From NCBI RefSeq assembly GCF_027244095.1, contig NC_069659.1, positions 353,004,750 through 353,068,749 of the forward strand: a stretch of 64,000 nucleotides of DNA, in the 5' to 3' direction. The notes under the pieces are model-generated. The model searched no databases. It was not told the origin of the DNA and saw nothing but the letters and a program-made list of their open reading frames with translations. Numbering within the stretch: position 1 is the stretch's first letter; each line of letters opens with the position of its first letter. Origin of the DNA: Hemicordylus capensis (Eukaryota > Chordata > Lepidosauria > Squamata > Cordylidae). Of the stretch, positions 42,088-51,265 are shown piece by piece. Position numbers and translations under genes: made by a program.

Positions 42088-42543
42088 TTATCCTGGAGAA
42101 GAGAAGACCAAGGGAAAGGGGGGATATGATAACCACCTTCCAATATCTGAATGTCTGCCACATACAACAGGGGGCAAACACGTTCTCTAAAGTTCCTAAG
42201 GGCAGGACGAGAAGCAATGGGTTGACCTTGCAAGGAGGCAGATTTATTTATTTATTTATTTTTATTTTATTACATGTATATCCCGCTTTTCCCTCCACGG
42301 TGTACATGGTTATGTTTATCCCCACAACAACCCTGTTAGGTAGGTTCGGCTGAGAGATACATTCCTGGCCCAGAGTTGCCCAGTGAGTTTCATGGTTGGA
42401 TGGGGATTCGAACTCGGGTCTTCTTGGTCCTAGTCCAAGACTAACCACTACGCTATGCTGGCCAGGCAAATGCCCAAGCCTTTAGGCTGGACATCAGGAG
42501 GAATTTCTTACCTATAAGGGCTGTTGGATAGTGAAACAGACAG
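42088..42543 (+). mobile_element. CR1 LINE 3' end, split by a CORE-SINE
   Basis: The first piece encodes EKRRPRERGDMITTFQYLNV ... GRTRSNGLTLQGGRF, typical of the CR1 C-terminus. After the insertion it resumes at TTTAGGCTGGACATCAGGAGG. Confidence 0.8.
42240..42468 (-). mobile_element. CORE-SINE nested in CR1
   Basis: (ATTT)n tail, TATATCCCGCTTTTCCCTCC, CACAACAACCCTGTTAGGTAGG, GGGGATTCGAACTCGGGTC, CTAACCACTACGCTATG. Near-duplicate flanks AGGCAGAT/AGGCAAAT. Confidence 0.85.
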
Positions 42544-42608
42544 GGGTGGATTAAGCTTTTTGCTGCCCATAAGCAACCAAAGATTTGCCTCCCCTCTCTG
42601 TCCCGACA
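42544..42608 (+). mobile_element. Left end of the GGCGGATTAAGC MITE
   Basis: CAGGGGTGGATTAAGCTTTT and TTGCTGCCCATAAGCAACC match the first 60 bp of the element at 54951. Confidence 0.7.
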
Positions 42609-42887
42609 GAGATGAAACTATTTCTCAACAGTGCATCGTTTCCTGTGTGACTGCATTCTGACTATTATCCCTTCAGACAACCTCTGGCTTCCCTGAACAC
42701 GCAACCAGAGCAGACTGCCTTGTTGTGCAGGGGTGGGCTCTACAAGTTTCCAAACAGAGGCTGACAGCCGTCTCTGGGATGCTGTCGCAGTTTCCTGTGT
42801 TGCTGTGTTGTGAGACACCCAGAGAACAATTTGTAATGGGGAGGCTAACAAATAAAGTTGTTGTTTTAATAACCCAGTCTACCATAG

Positions 42888-43194
42888 AAACATAGGAAGC
42901 TGCCATATACTGAGCCAGACCATTGGTCTATCTAGCTCAGTATTGTCTTCACAGACTGGCAGCGGCTTCTCTAAGGTAGCAGGCAGGAATCTCTCTCAGC
43001 CCTATCTTGGAGATGCTGCCAGGGAGGGAACTTGGAACCTTCTGCTCTTCCCAGAGTGGCTTCATCCCCTGCTGAGGGGAATCTCTTACAATGCTCACAC
43101 TTCTAGTCTCCCATTCATATGCAACCAGGGTAGACCCTGCTTAGCTAAGGGGACAAGTCATGCTTGCTACCATAAGACCAGCTCTCCTCTCTCC
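42888..43194 (-). mobile_element. 5S/tRNA dimeric SINE, full length
   Basis: Runs from AACATAGGAAGCTGCCATAT to the leader CATAAGACCAGCTCTCC, with 5S head AGACCCTGCTTAGCTAAGGG. Closely matches the copies at 53949 and 35208. Confidence 0.9.
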
Positions 43195-43352
43195 TTAAGA
43201 GAAGCCATATTCCAAGGTCCCCTATGCCTGACCCAGTTTCTTGACACTGTTCCTTAAATATGTCACACCAGGTTAGACATTCTCAGGCGGTCCTCCTCAG
43301 AAATCTCACATGCCCCTGTGGATCTCTTTTGACCCAGTCCCCTCTAGGCAGA

Positions 43353-43359
<7 letters not shown>

Positions 43360-43384
<25 letters not shown>
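43360..43384 (+). repeat. (GA)n microsatellite
   Basis: About 12 AG units followed by a GT-rich segment. Confidence 0.95.
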
Positions 43385-43389
<5 letters not shown>

Positions 43390-43535
43390 TGTGGGTGTTT
43401 GTGTGTATGCCAGAGTGAGAGATAGAAGTTGTGAATTGTGGCAGAATGCTGCCACCTTATGGTTTGCAGATGCATTCACATTTGTTCAACTGGGAATCTG
43501 AACGCTCTGTAGCACCCCACGGAAAAGGAAACGTA

Positions 43536-45148
43536 CAGGTGAAACTCGAAAAATTAGAATATCGTGCAAAAAGTTCATTAATTTCAGTTATGCAAATTAA
43601 AAGGTGAAACTGATATATGAGACAGACGCATTACATGCCAAGCGAGATAAGTCAAGCCTTAATTTGTTATAATTGTGATGATCATGGCGTACAGCTCATG
43701 AGAACCCCAAATCCACAATCCCAGAAAATTAGAATATTACATGAAACCAAGAAGACAAGGATTGTAGAATAGAACAATATCGGACCTCTGAAAAGTATAA
43801 GCATGCATATGTATTCAGTACTTGGTTTGGGCCCCTTTTGCAGCAATTACTGCCTCCATGCGGTGTGGCATGGATGCTATCAGCCTGTGGCACTGATGAG
43901 GTATTATGGAAGACCAGGATGCTTCATTAGCGGCCTTCAGCTCTTCTGCATTGTTTGGTCTCATGTCTCTCATCCTTCTCTTGGCAATGCCCCATAGATT
44001 CTCTATGGGGTCAGGTCAGGCGAGTTTGCTGGCCAATCAAGCACAGTAATCCCATGGTCATTGAACCAGGTTTTGGTACTTTTGGCAGTGTGGGCAGGTG
44101 CCAAGTCCTGCTGGAAAATGAAGTCAGCATCCCCATACAGCTCGTCTGCGGAAGGAAGCATGAAGTGCTCCAAAATCTCCTGAGAGATGGCTGCGTTGAC
44201 CCTGGACTTCATGAAGCACAGTGGACCAACACCAGCAGATGACATGGCTCCCGAAATCAACACAGACTGTGGAAACTTCACACTGGACTTCAAGCATCTT
44301 GCATTGTGTGCCTCTCCATTCTTCCTCCAGACTCTGGGTCCTTGGTTTCCAAATGAGATGCAAAAGTTGCTCTCATCAGAAAAGAGGACTTTGGACCACT
44401 GAGCAACAGACCAGTTCTTTTTTTCTTGAGCCCAGGTAAGACGCTTCTGACGTTGTTTGTTGTTCAGGAGAGGCTTGACAAGAGGAATACGACATTTGAA
44501 GCCCATGTCCAGGATCCGTCTGTGTGTGGTGGCTCTTGATACACACTAACTCCAGCCTCAGTCCACTCCTTGTGAAAGTCCCCAACACTTTTGAATGGTC
44601 TTTTCCTGACAATCCTCTCCAGGCTGCGGTCATCCCTGCTGCTTGTGCACCTTTTTCTTCCACACTTTCCCCTTCCACATAACTTTCTATTAATGTGCTT
44701 TGATACAGCACTTTGGGAACATCCAACTTCTTTTGCAATTACCTTTTGAGGCTTTCCCTCCTTATGGAGGATGTCAATGATGGTTTTCTGCACAACTGTC
44801 AAGTCAGCAGTCTTTCCCATGATTGTGATTCCTAATGAACCAGACTGAGAGACCATTTAAAGGCTCAGGAACCCTTGGCAGGTGTTATGGATTGATTAGC
44901 TGATTGGAGTGGGACACCTGGAGCCTAGACTGTTGAACCTTTTCACAATATTCTAATTTTCTGGGATTGTGGATTTGGGGTTCTCATGAGCTGTACGCCA
45001 TGATCATCACAATTATAACAAATTAATGCTTGACTTATCTCGCTTTGCATGTAATGCGTCTGTCTCATATATCAGTTTCACCTTTTAATTTGCATTACTG
45101 AAATTAATGAACTTTTGCATGATATTCTATTTTTTTTAGTTTCACCTG
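43536..45148 (-). mobile_element. Tc1-like transposon, full length
   Basis: 1613 bp between TA dinucleotides. Inverted repeats of about 206 bp start CAGGTGAAACTCGAAAAATT. The transposase lies on the minus strand at 44820-43815. A second, truncated copy is at 31461. Confidence 0.95.
43815..44820 (-). pseudogene. Tc1 transposase (DD34E), frameshifted
   Basis: Cut-and-paste transposase of about 335 residues, the usual length. The N-terminus MGKTADLTVVQKTIID opens a helix-turn-helix (KEVGCSQSAVSKHINRKL). Catalytic blocks: FSDESNF (first D), FQQDLAPAHTAKS (second D), and SPDLTP-ENLWG (E); spacing of second D to E is 34. Two lesions: a 2-nt gain near 44538 (GTGTATCAAGA, seen as GVSVYQEPPH) and a 1-nt loss near 44008 just before the glutamate. 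The second lesion is also in the truncated copy, so both descend from an already defective source moved in trans. Confidence 0.9.
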
Positions 45149-45311
45149 TAAAGTGCCTTCATACACAACAATTTTCATATAAGGATATCCACTCCATGTT
45201 GGAAACTGCACTCCACATGTATAACCATCACAGCACAAGCTTGGCTGTGTTTATAGACAGTCAATGGATTTTTCTCTGTTTAAACACAGAGGAAGTGAGA
45301 AATCTTTCTTT

Positions 45312-45627
45312 GGAACATAGGGTCATAGGAAGCTGCCTTCTACCGAGTCAGACCATAGATCCATCTAACTCAATATTGTCTACACAGACTGGCAGCGGCT
45401 TCTCCAAGGTTGCAGGCAGGTGTCTCTCTTAGCCCTATCTTGGAGATGCTGCCAGGCAGGGAACTTGGAACCTTCTGCATGGAGCACACAGATGCTCTTC
45501 CCAGAGTGGCCCCATCCTCTAAAGGGGATATCTTACACTGCTCACATGTCTCCCATTCAAATGCAAACCAGGGTGGACTCTGCTTAGCAAAGAGGACAAT
45601 TCATGCTTGCTACCACAAGACCAGGTC
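45312..45627 (-). mobile_element. 5S/tRNA dimeric SINE
   Basis: GGAAGCTGCCTTCTACCGAG ... TTCCCAGAGTGGCCCCATCC ... TGGACTCTGCTTAGCAAAGA ... TTGCTACCACAAGACCAGG. A short extra segment, CATGGAGCACACAGATG, sits in the tRNA module. Confidence 0.85.
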
Positions 45628-45764
45628 ATCTAGGACCAACTAGGCTTTAAAATGCTGGATTTGCACTAAACTCTTCACCAGGATGGATGTGTAAGAAAAG
45701 GAAGAACGTGGATGTACTTGCACTATGCCAGGTTGGCAGATGTGATAGCCCAGGAAATCGTTTG

Positions 45765-45890
45765 CCTGTTTGTTTATAAGGCGACTTTTCTATCATGGAA
45801 TACCCAAACCAAAGTGGTGTACAAATTCAGTCCAGGAACAAGTAGCTAGTACATAACAATTCAATGGCAGAAAACAATCAATAAAATTGC
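45765..45890 (-). mobile_element. L2 3' end fragment
   Basis: TTATAAGGCGACTTTTCTATC ... AAAGTGGTGTACAAATTCAG ... ACATAACAATTCAATGGCAG. Confidence 0.5.
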
Positions 45891-45892
45891 TG

Positions 45893-46017
45893 CCTGTTCT
45901 GGACTGCTCCAAGGTTTCAGGCAGGAGTTTCCCCCAATCCTACCTGGAGATGCTGTCAGGGACCAAACCTAGGAGCTTCTACATGCAAAGCAGATGCTCT
46001 TTCTCTTAGTCCCTTAT
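45893..46017 (-). mobile_element. tRNA-headed SINE fragment
   Basis: GCTCCAAGGTTTCAGGCAGG ... CCTACCTGGAGATGCTGTC ... TACATGCAAAGCAGATGCTC. Confidence 0.65.
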
Positions 46018-46265
46018 CTCAACTATAACTAAGCTTAAATACCTGGGAAACCTTTGCATGTTCTTCTCTTGCTCGTCTTGCCACCCCTTTCTGTGTTGTT
46101 TCCCCTTGTAGACTGTCCCTCAGGACAGCGGCCTAATAAGATCATTAACTCAGTCCGTTCTGATGCTTCATATTTATATTGGCTAGGCTGGGGATTAGTG
46201 ACTAATTGCTTCATGAAGTGCCTCTTTGTGAACTGGCCCAAATCAGTTTCTGTTCCCATGGTGGG

Positions 46266-46494
46266 TAAAAGGTAAAGTGTGCCGTCAAGTCCGTTTCGAC
46301 CACAGCCCTGTGGTTTTCTTTGGTAGAATATCGGGGGGGGGGGTTACCATTGCCTCCTCCCACAAAGTATGAGATGATGCCTTTCAGCATCTTTCTATAT
46401 CACTGCTGCCCAAAACAGTACCAGTGGGGATTTGAACTGGCAACCTTCTGCTTGTTAGTCAAGCATTTCCCCACTGCACCACTTAAGGTAGCTC
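46266..46494 (-). mobile_element. Sauria SINE, full length
   Basis: Tail AAGTGTGCCGTCAAGTCCG, G-run at 46332-46343, body CAGCATCTTTCTATATCACTG, B box complement GGATTTGAACTGG, head CACTGCACCACTTAAGG. Confidence 0.85.
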
Positions 46495-46565
46495 CCAGGG
46501 TGGAAATCTTTAATTAGTTGTCCTCCTGTCTCTTTTTAATTGTGAAATAATGCTATCATTTTCTA

Positions 46566-46617
46566 CAAGCCATCTAATGGTGCAGCAGGGAAATTACTTG
46601 ATTAGCAACAAGCCAGA
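46566..46617 (+). mobile_element. Sauria SINE head fragment
   Basis: GCCATCTAATGGTGCAGCAGG and GATTAGCAACAAGCCAGA, cut where a CR1 begins. Confidence 0.6.
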
Positions 46618-46975
46618 GAATAAGAACAGCCCTGCTGGATCAGGCCCAAGGCCCATCTAGTCCAGCATCCTGTTTCGCACAGTGGGCTACCAGGTTCTGC
46701 ACCTTTTCCAGTTCTACAATGTCCTTTTTTAGATGTGGTGACCAGAATTCTACACAGTACTCCAGGTGTGGCCACACCATAGTTTTGTATAAGGGCATTA
46801 TAATGTTAGCCGTTTTATTTTCAATCCCCTTCCTAATGATCCCTAGCATGGAATTGGCCTTTTTCACAGCTGCCACACATTGAGTGGACACTTTCAACGA
46901 GCTGTCCACCACGACCCTAAGATCCCTCTCTTGGTCAGGCACCGAAAGCTCAGTTACCATCAAGGTATACTTGAA
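46618..46975 (-). mobile_element. CR1 LINE, 3' end joined to RT coding part (internal deletion)
   Basis: The 3' UTR end (AAGAACAGCCCTGCTGGATC ... TTTCGCACAGTGG) is joined at about 46686 to coding sequence. The minus strand reads LRVVVDSSLKVSTQCVAAVK ... IMPLYKTMVWPHLEYCVEFW. The intervening UTR is missing. Confidence 0.8.
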
Positions 46976-47404
46976 GTTGAGGTTTTACATCCCAGTGTTC
47001 ACCACAATGGCCATTCAAACTAATTTCTGGTTCTATACCCTGCTGAGCTCTGACTCAAATTAACGCCTTTTCTTTGGCTAGTTAAATGCAAATACTAGAA
47101 AAAGAAATTGAGATTTGCTTGTTTTTGTATTTGTACTCTGAAAGTGGAATTCTTAGAGCACACTTCTTCTTGGAGTCAGTCCTAGCGGATGGAATGCTAA
47201 CAGTGTACCTGTAAAAGGACTTGCACTGGTGCAAGCCTGCTGTGCTAACTGCATTTTGTGGTCCAGACCTTGAGGTCCAGTCTTTGCACTTGCTTGTTTT
47301 AGGCAGGGAATTTTTGTGCAAGAGTGCAATTCTGAAAATCCTCTTTTTATAGTACAGCTATGCAAACTTTGTTCATTGCACAAATGCACCATTAGAATAT
47401 CAGC
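46976..47404. other. Unassigned stretch
   Basis: No feature recognised. Confidence 0.3.
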
Positions 47405-47485
47405 TTATGGTTGTGCACCGCCCAGAGCCTTTGGATGGGGCGGCATAGAAATGTAATAAATAAATAAATAATAAATATAGAAATT
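47405..47485 (+). mobile_element. L2 3' terminus
   Basis: TTGTGCACCGCCCAGAGCC ... GGGGCGGCATAGAAATGTAA with (AAAT)n. Confidence 0.65.
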
Positions 47486-47579
47486 AATAGGACATACTTT
47501 TGAGTAGACATGCAAAGGATCTTACTTCTGGTTTGATCTTACTTCTGAGTACCCAGAATGTTGGGGGCAATATGCTAAA

Positions 47580-47668
47580 TCATTGTAAACCGCTTAGAGA
47601 ACTTCCAGCTATAGAGCGGTATATAAATGTAAGTGCTATTGCTATTGCTATTGCTATTGCTATTGCTT
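47580..47668 (+). repeat. L2-like terminus and (GCTATT)n hexanucleotide repeat
   Basis: ATTGTAAACCGCTTAGAGAAC ... GCGGTATATAAATGTAAG leads into about five GCTATT units at 47635-47668. Confidence 0.8.
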
Positions 47669-47896
47669 CCTTGGCCCAATGTAATAATTCAAGACCTTTG
47701 GTACAAGTGATTATTGTACTGTTTTCTCATTTATTAGGAGGTTATTTACTTACATCTCATATAAGCGGCTTTGGAGAGCTGCCTGGGCTAACAGTTGTGT
47801 AGAAACATTTTAAATAAACAAGGCACAGTTCTTAATTGGTCTGCAAGGATTCCCTCCCCCACATTCTGTAGTCTTAAGACTGAAATAGACTGCAGA

Positions 47897-48142
47897 CTAG
47901 GGTTGCCATGTCCCCCGGAATTTAGGGTAGCCCCCCTGGGTTTTGGCTCTTCTACCTGGCTGCTAAATTCCACCCGGATTTACATAGATTTCAAATGCGC
48001 TGCCCGGATTGCCCAGATTTTACTCTGGATCCAATCACATGGGAGGGCAGAGGAACGTATACAAATCTGTCCAATCAATCAATCAATCAATCAAATGCAA
48101 ACTAGGCTACCTGGATTTGGGAAGCGTGAATATGGCAACCCT
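47897..48142. mobile_element. hAT-like MITE, GGGTTGCC ends
   Basis: 246 bp between direct repeats ACTGCAGA. Ends CTAGGGTTGCCATG and AATATGGCAACCCT. Contains a (CAAT)n run at about 48069-48094. Confidence 0.8.
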
Positions 48143-48704
48143 ACTGCAGAGGGGACTAAATGCTATATCCCCTCACCCAAAAATATCTATTTCCCCCATC
48201 TTTTAAATGCATCCCGCCTGAAGAAAGAGTTCTGTGTAACTCAAAAGCTCATATACTGTATCGTGAACTTCCAAAGCACTTCCCACTTTTGTGCTTTTGT
48301 GCTTTTTTGCCTTTTCTTTTCTTTTCTTTTGCTTTTTTTGCTTTGACAAACATGTCATCTTACACTTTGTCCCGATTTTGTGCCAGCGGTAGGTATTTAC
48401 CATTTAACTGCCCTTTTGAATGTATATTTGGGATAGTCAAGGAATGGTAAAAGACCAGATCATTCTGTTCATTCAGAGCAGCAGTGTAGGGACTATACTC
48501 TGTCTTTTGGTAGGAAAGATCCTTGTAATAGGGTTGGCGACAAGGGGCATGGCTATTCAGAAGTGAGGGAAATCCATTCTGCTTATATTCAGAGGTACCT
48601 TTCTGTCTGCAAAGTCCTAGGTAATGCTAATACAGCTAGTGATGGGTATGCATGATCCTTGAAATGGGGTGGGACTGTGGGAATGCCTGTAATTAGTATC
48701 ATTA
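48143..48704. other. Unassigned stretch with a TTTTC-rich run
   Basis: TTTTC-type units at 48310-48340. No gene recognised. Confidence 0.35.
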
Positions 48705-48850
48705 TTGGCTGTCATTACAAATACTGAGATACTGCTTTTCAGAAAAACGTCCTCAAAGTGGTTTACAAAGAAAAAGACATAATGGCTCCCCTATTCCAAA
48801 AGGGCTCATAGTCTAGAAAGAAACACAAGGCAGACACCAGCAACAGACAC
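48705..48850 (-). mobile_element. L2-type LINE 3' UTR fragment
   Basis: ATACTGCTTTTCAGAAAAACG, AAAGTGGTTTACAAAG, AAAGGGCTCATAGTCTAGAAA, GACACCAGCAACAGACACTTG. Confidence 0.65.
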
Positions 48851-49039
48851 TTGGAGGTGGTCACAACACGTTCAGGTATTAGGGAAGGGTGCAGAAGGCA
48901 CAGGTGCTTGGCCCCCTTCCACAATGGGCCCCATTCTTCCTTGCCATACTGGGGCATGCTGTTCATTTTCTACACCTTGCCCCATTGGGAGGCACCTCTT
49001 TACTTCCCCCACTTGAACACCCCTGCCACTACCGCCTGG

Positions 49040-49640
49040 CATAATTGGAGAGTGGTAAATAATTTCAAGTCTACACTGATGGGATCTGAGCTGTCGGTGA
49101 CTGACCAGGAGAGGGATCTTGGGGTCGTGGTGGGCAGCTCATTGAAAGTGTAGATTCAATGTGCAGCAGCTGTGAAAAAGGCCAATTCCATGCTAGGGAT
49201 CATTAGGAAGGGGGTTGGAAATAAAACGGCTAATATTAGAATGCCCTTATACAAAACGATGGTGCAGCCACACCTGGAGTTCTGTGTACACTTTTGGTCA
49301 CTACATTTAAAGAAGGACATTGTAGAGCTGGAAAAGGTGCAGAAGAGGGCAACCAAGATTATCAGGGGCCTGGAGCACCTTCTTTACAAGGCAAGGCTAT
49401 AACACCTGGGGCTATTTAGTTTAGAAAAAAGACGACTGCAGGGAGACATGATGGAGGTCTATAAAAGCATGCATGGTGTGGAGAAAGTGGAGAGAGAGAA
49501 ATTCTTCTCCCTCTCACATAACACTAGAACCAGGGGTCATCCCATGAAATTGATTGCCGGGAAATTGAGGACAAGCAAATGGAGGTACTTTTTCACACAA
49601 CGCATAATCAACTTGTGGAAGTTGTGCAGCCCTTCTGCAG
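49040..49640 (+). mobile_element. CR1 LINE, RT C-terminal coding remnant
   Basis: The + strand reads ELSVTDQERDLGVVVGSSLK, CAAAVKKANSMLGIIRKGVG, LFSLEKRRLQGDMMEVYKSM and TRTRGHPMKLIAGKLRTSKW. This is the end of CR1 reverse transcriptase. It is broken by stops after SLKV (49152-49154) and after YKARL (49400-49402). Confidence 0.85.
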
Positions 49641-49805
49641 AGCAAGATCAGCCTAACGGAGGGCCTCTGCAGGGCCAAAGCCGCAGAGAGGGGGAAATCG
49701 ATCAATTTGATCAGGAGCCAGGCAAGCCGAGATGGGGCTACTGTGAGCAAGCTCATGACCCTCGAGAAGACCTGAAATTATATTGTAATCTATGAGGGGT
49801 TCTCT

Positions 49806-49900
49806 GACGAGTTCCCCAGATGTTGTTGGACTATAATTCCCATGGGGATTATGGGAGCTGCCGTTCAGCAACATCTAGGGACCCAAGATGAGGAATGCTT
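49806..49900. mobile_element. hAT-like MITE, ACTACAACTCCC family, shortened
   Basis: GTTCCCCAGATGTTGTTGGAC ... ATGGGGATTATGGGAGCTGC ... ATCTAGGGACCCAAGATGAGG. The loop region is deleted. Confidence 0.75.
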
Positions 49901-49948
49901 GTCGTAGCTCACGTTTAAGAATGTTTCTGCAAATTTCTGCCCCACCAT

Positions 49949-50373
49949 CAGGGTGGGTAGCAAGGTTGGAGTGGGCCCAGAGACAAGATTTTAAAATGCC
50001 CCCCCTCACTGAAACTCAGCTCATGAAGTAAAGAAATCTTAAATGAGGCTGAATAGTGGTAACAAAAAGCATAGTAAAATTTATATATATAACCTATGTG
50101 CCACAATAGAACATCATCCTGAATTATTTTTTTAAAGGTTTTGTAAATTGTGGACGATGCAAGTCATTGAATGGGACTAGAGAAAGACATGCTGTTCTGG
50201 TAGCTCCAGGTCTTAACACTCACATCAATTTCGGAGGATGAATACAACTGAAGGAAGCCCGGGTGGGTGTGCGGCTGGGGGAGTCAGTCATGTGACTTGC
50301 CTCTACCCCCCCCCCCAAGGCAGGGGGGCCCCAGACAACTGTCTCCCCTTGCACTATTATAGTTACGCCCCTG
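49949..50373. mobile_element. hAT-like MITE, GGGGCGTAGC family, copy 3
   Basis: 425 bp, perfect TSD CCCACCAT, ends CAGGGTGGGTAGC and GTTACGCCCCTG. C-run at 50308-50318. Confidence 0.95.
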
Positions 50374-50381
50374 CCCACCAT

Positions 50382-51199
50382 GTATGAATTATCTTTCAAT
50401 GTATAGGGTGTCCTGATCTTAGAGATTTGCAGGAGCCAATCAGAAGCAACCAGTTAGAGCAGAACCAGCAGTATGCATCTGACTGGGGCATTGTTGGCCT
50501 AGATCCTCTTCCCAAATAGTCCAGAGAGAGCAGGCTGCTCAGCTGAAGGGAGCCTGCTATTGTTTTGTCACTAGGAATAAATAGTTTTAGAGACCTCTCT
50601 AGGCCTCCCACTGAATTGTGTACAGTACTAGAGTTCTCTAACTTAAAAAATCAGGTTGGTTTGTTTTTAAAGTAAATTTGTGGGGAGAGGGGGAGAGGAT
50701 ACGTGTGTGTGTGTGTGAGGATACGCGGCGCACGGATCTCTAACAGAGAATTCTATCTGCACCAAACTACCCTCCCTGCATCTGGGAGTGGTGTTGTGGG
50801 CTTAAGCCCAGCGTCCTCCTCCAAAGACAGCACTTCTCTCTTCTCTGCACTGGCCTCTGCTCTGAATTTACTTGGTTTCCACTTTGTAATCTCGTTTATG
50901 GGCTAGCCAATGAGAGAAGATTCCTAGAATGGGCAGTGTGTGTGTGTGTAGTATAGCCATGGATGAAACCGCCACTTGGTTTTTCTGGTAGCACTGTCCT
51001 TAGATGTGTGATTGTGGGCCATTATTTCCCAACAGTGACAAGTATGTATTCTGTCCATGCTATGAGTCACTCTATTATTTTATTTGCACAACCTCTGGTT
51101 GAATCTTGACCAAACAAGTCTTTGATTTGAGCCCTGGAAAGTCTTGGCTCAAGGTAAGCCTTTTTCCTAGGTTCAGCACAGCAGAAAGCCACGTTTTAA
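50382..51199. other. Unassigned stretch with (GT)n runs
   Basis: GT runs at 50703-50718 and 50936-50950. TCTCTAAC occurs twice (about 50634 and 50737). No gene. Confidence 0.3.
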
Positions 51200-51265
51200 A
51201 TTGCAAACTCCTTGTGGACAGGGACCTGTCTTTTTTGTATTTGTCTGTAAAGTAATTTAATGTTC
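51200..51265 (+). mobile_element. L2-like 3' terminus
   Basis: CAAACTCCTTGTGGACAGGG and ACCTGTCTTTTTTGTATTTG are characteristic of L2/MIR-type ends. Confidence 0.45.

Noticed and set aside
50400-50640. LTR-like stretch with AATAAA and TGT/ACA-like edges
   Set aside because: No target duplication or internal region; similarity to the copia LTR at 1512 is not convincing.
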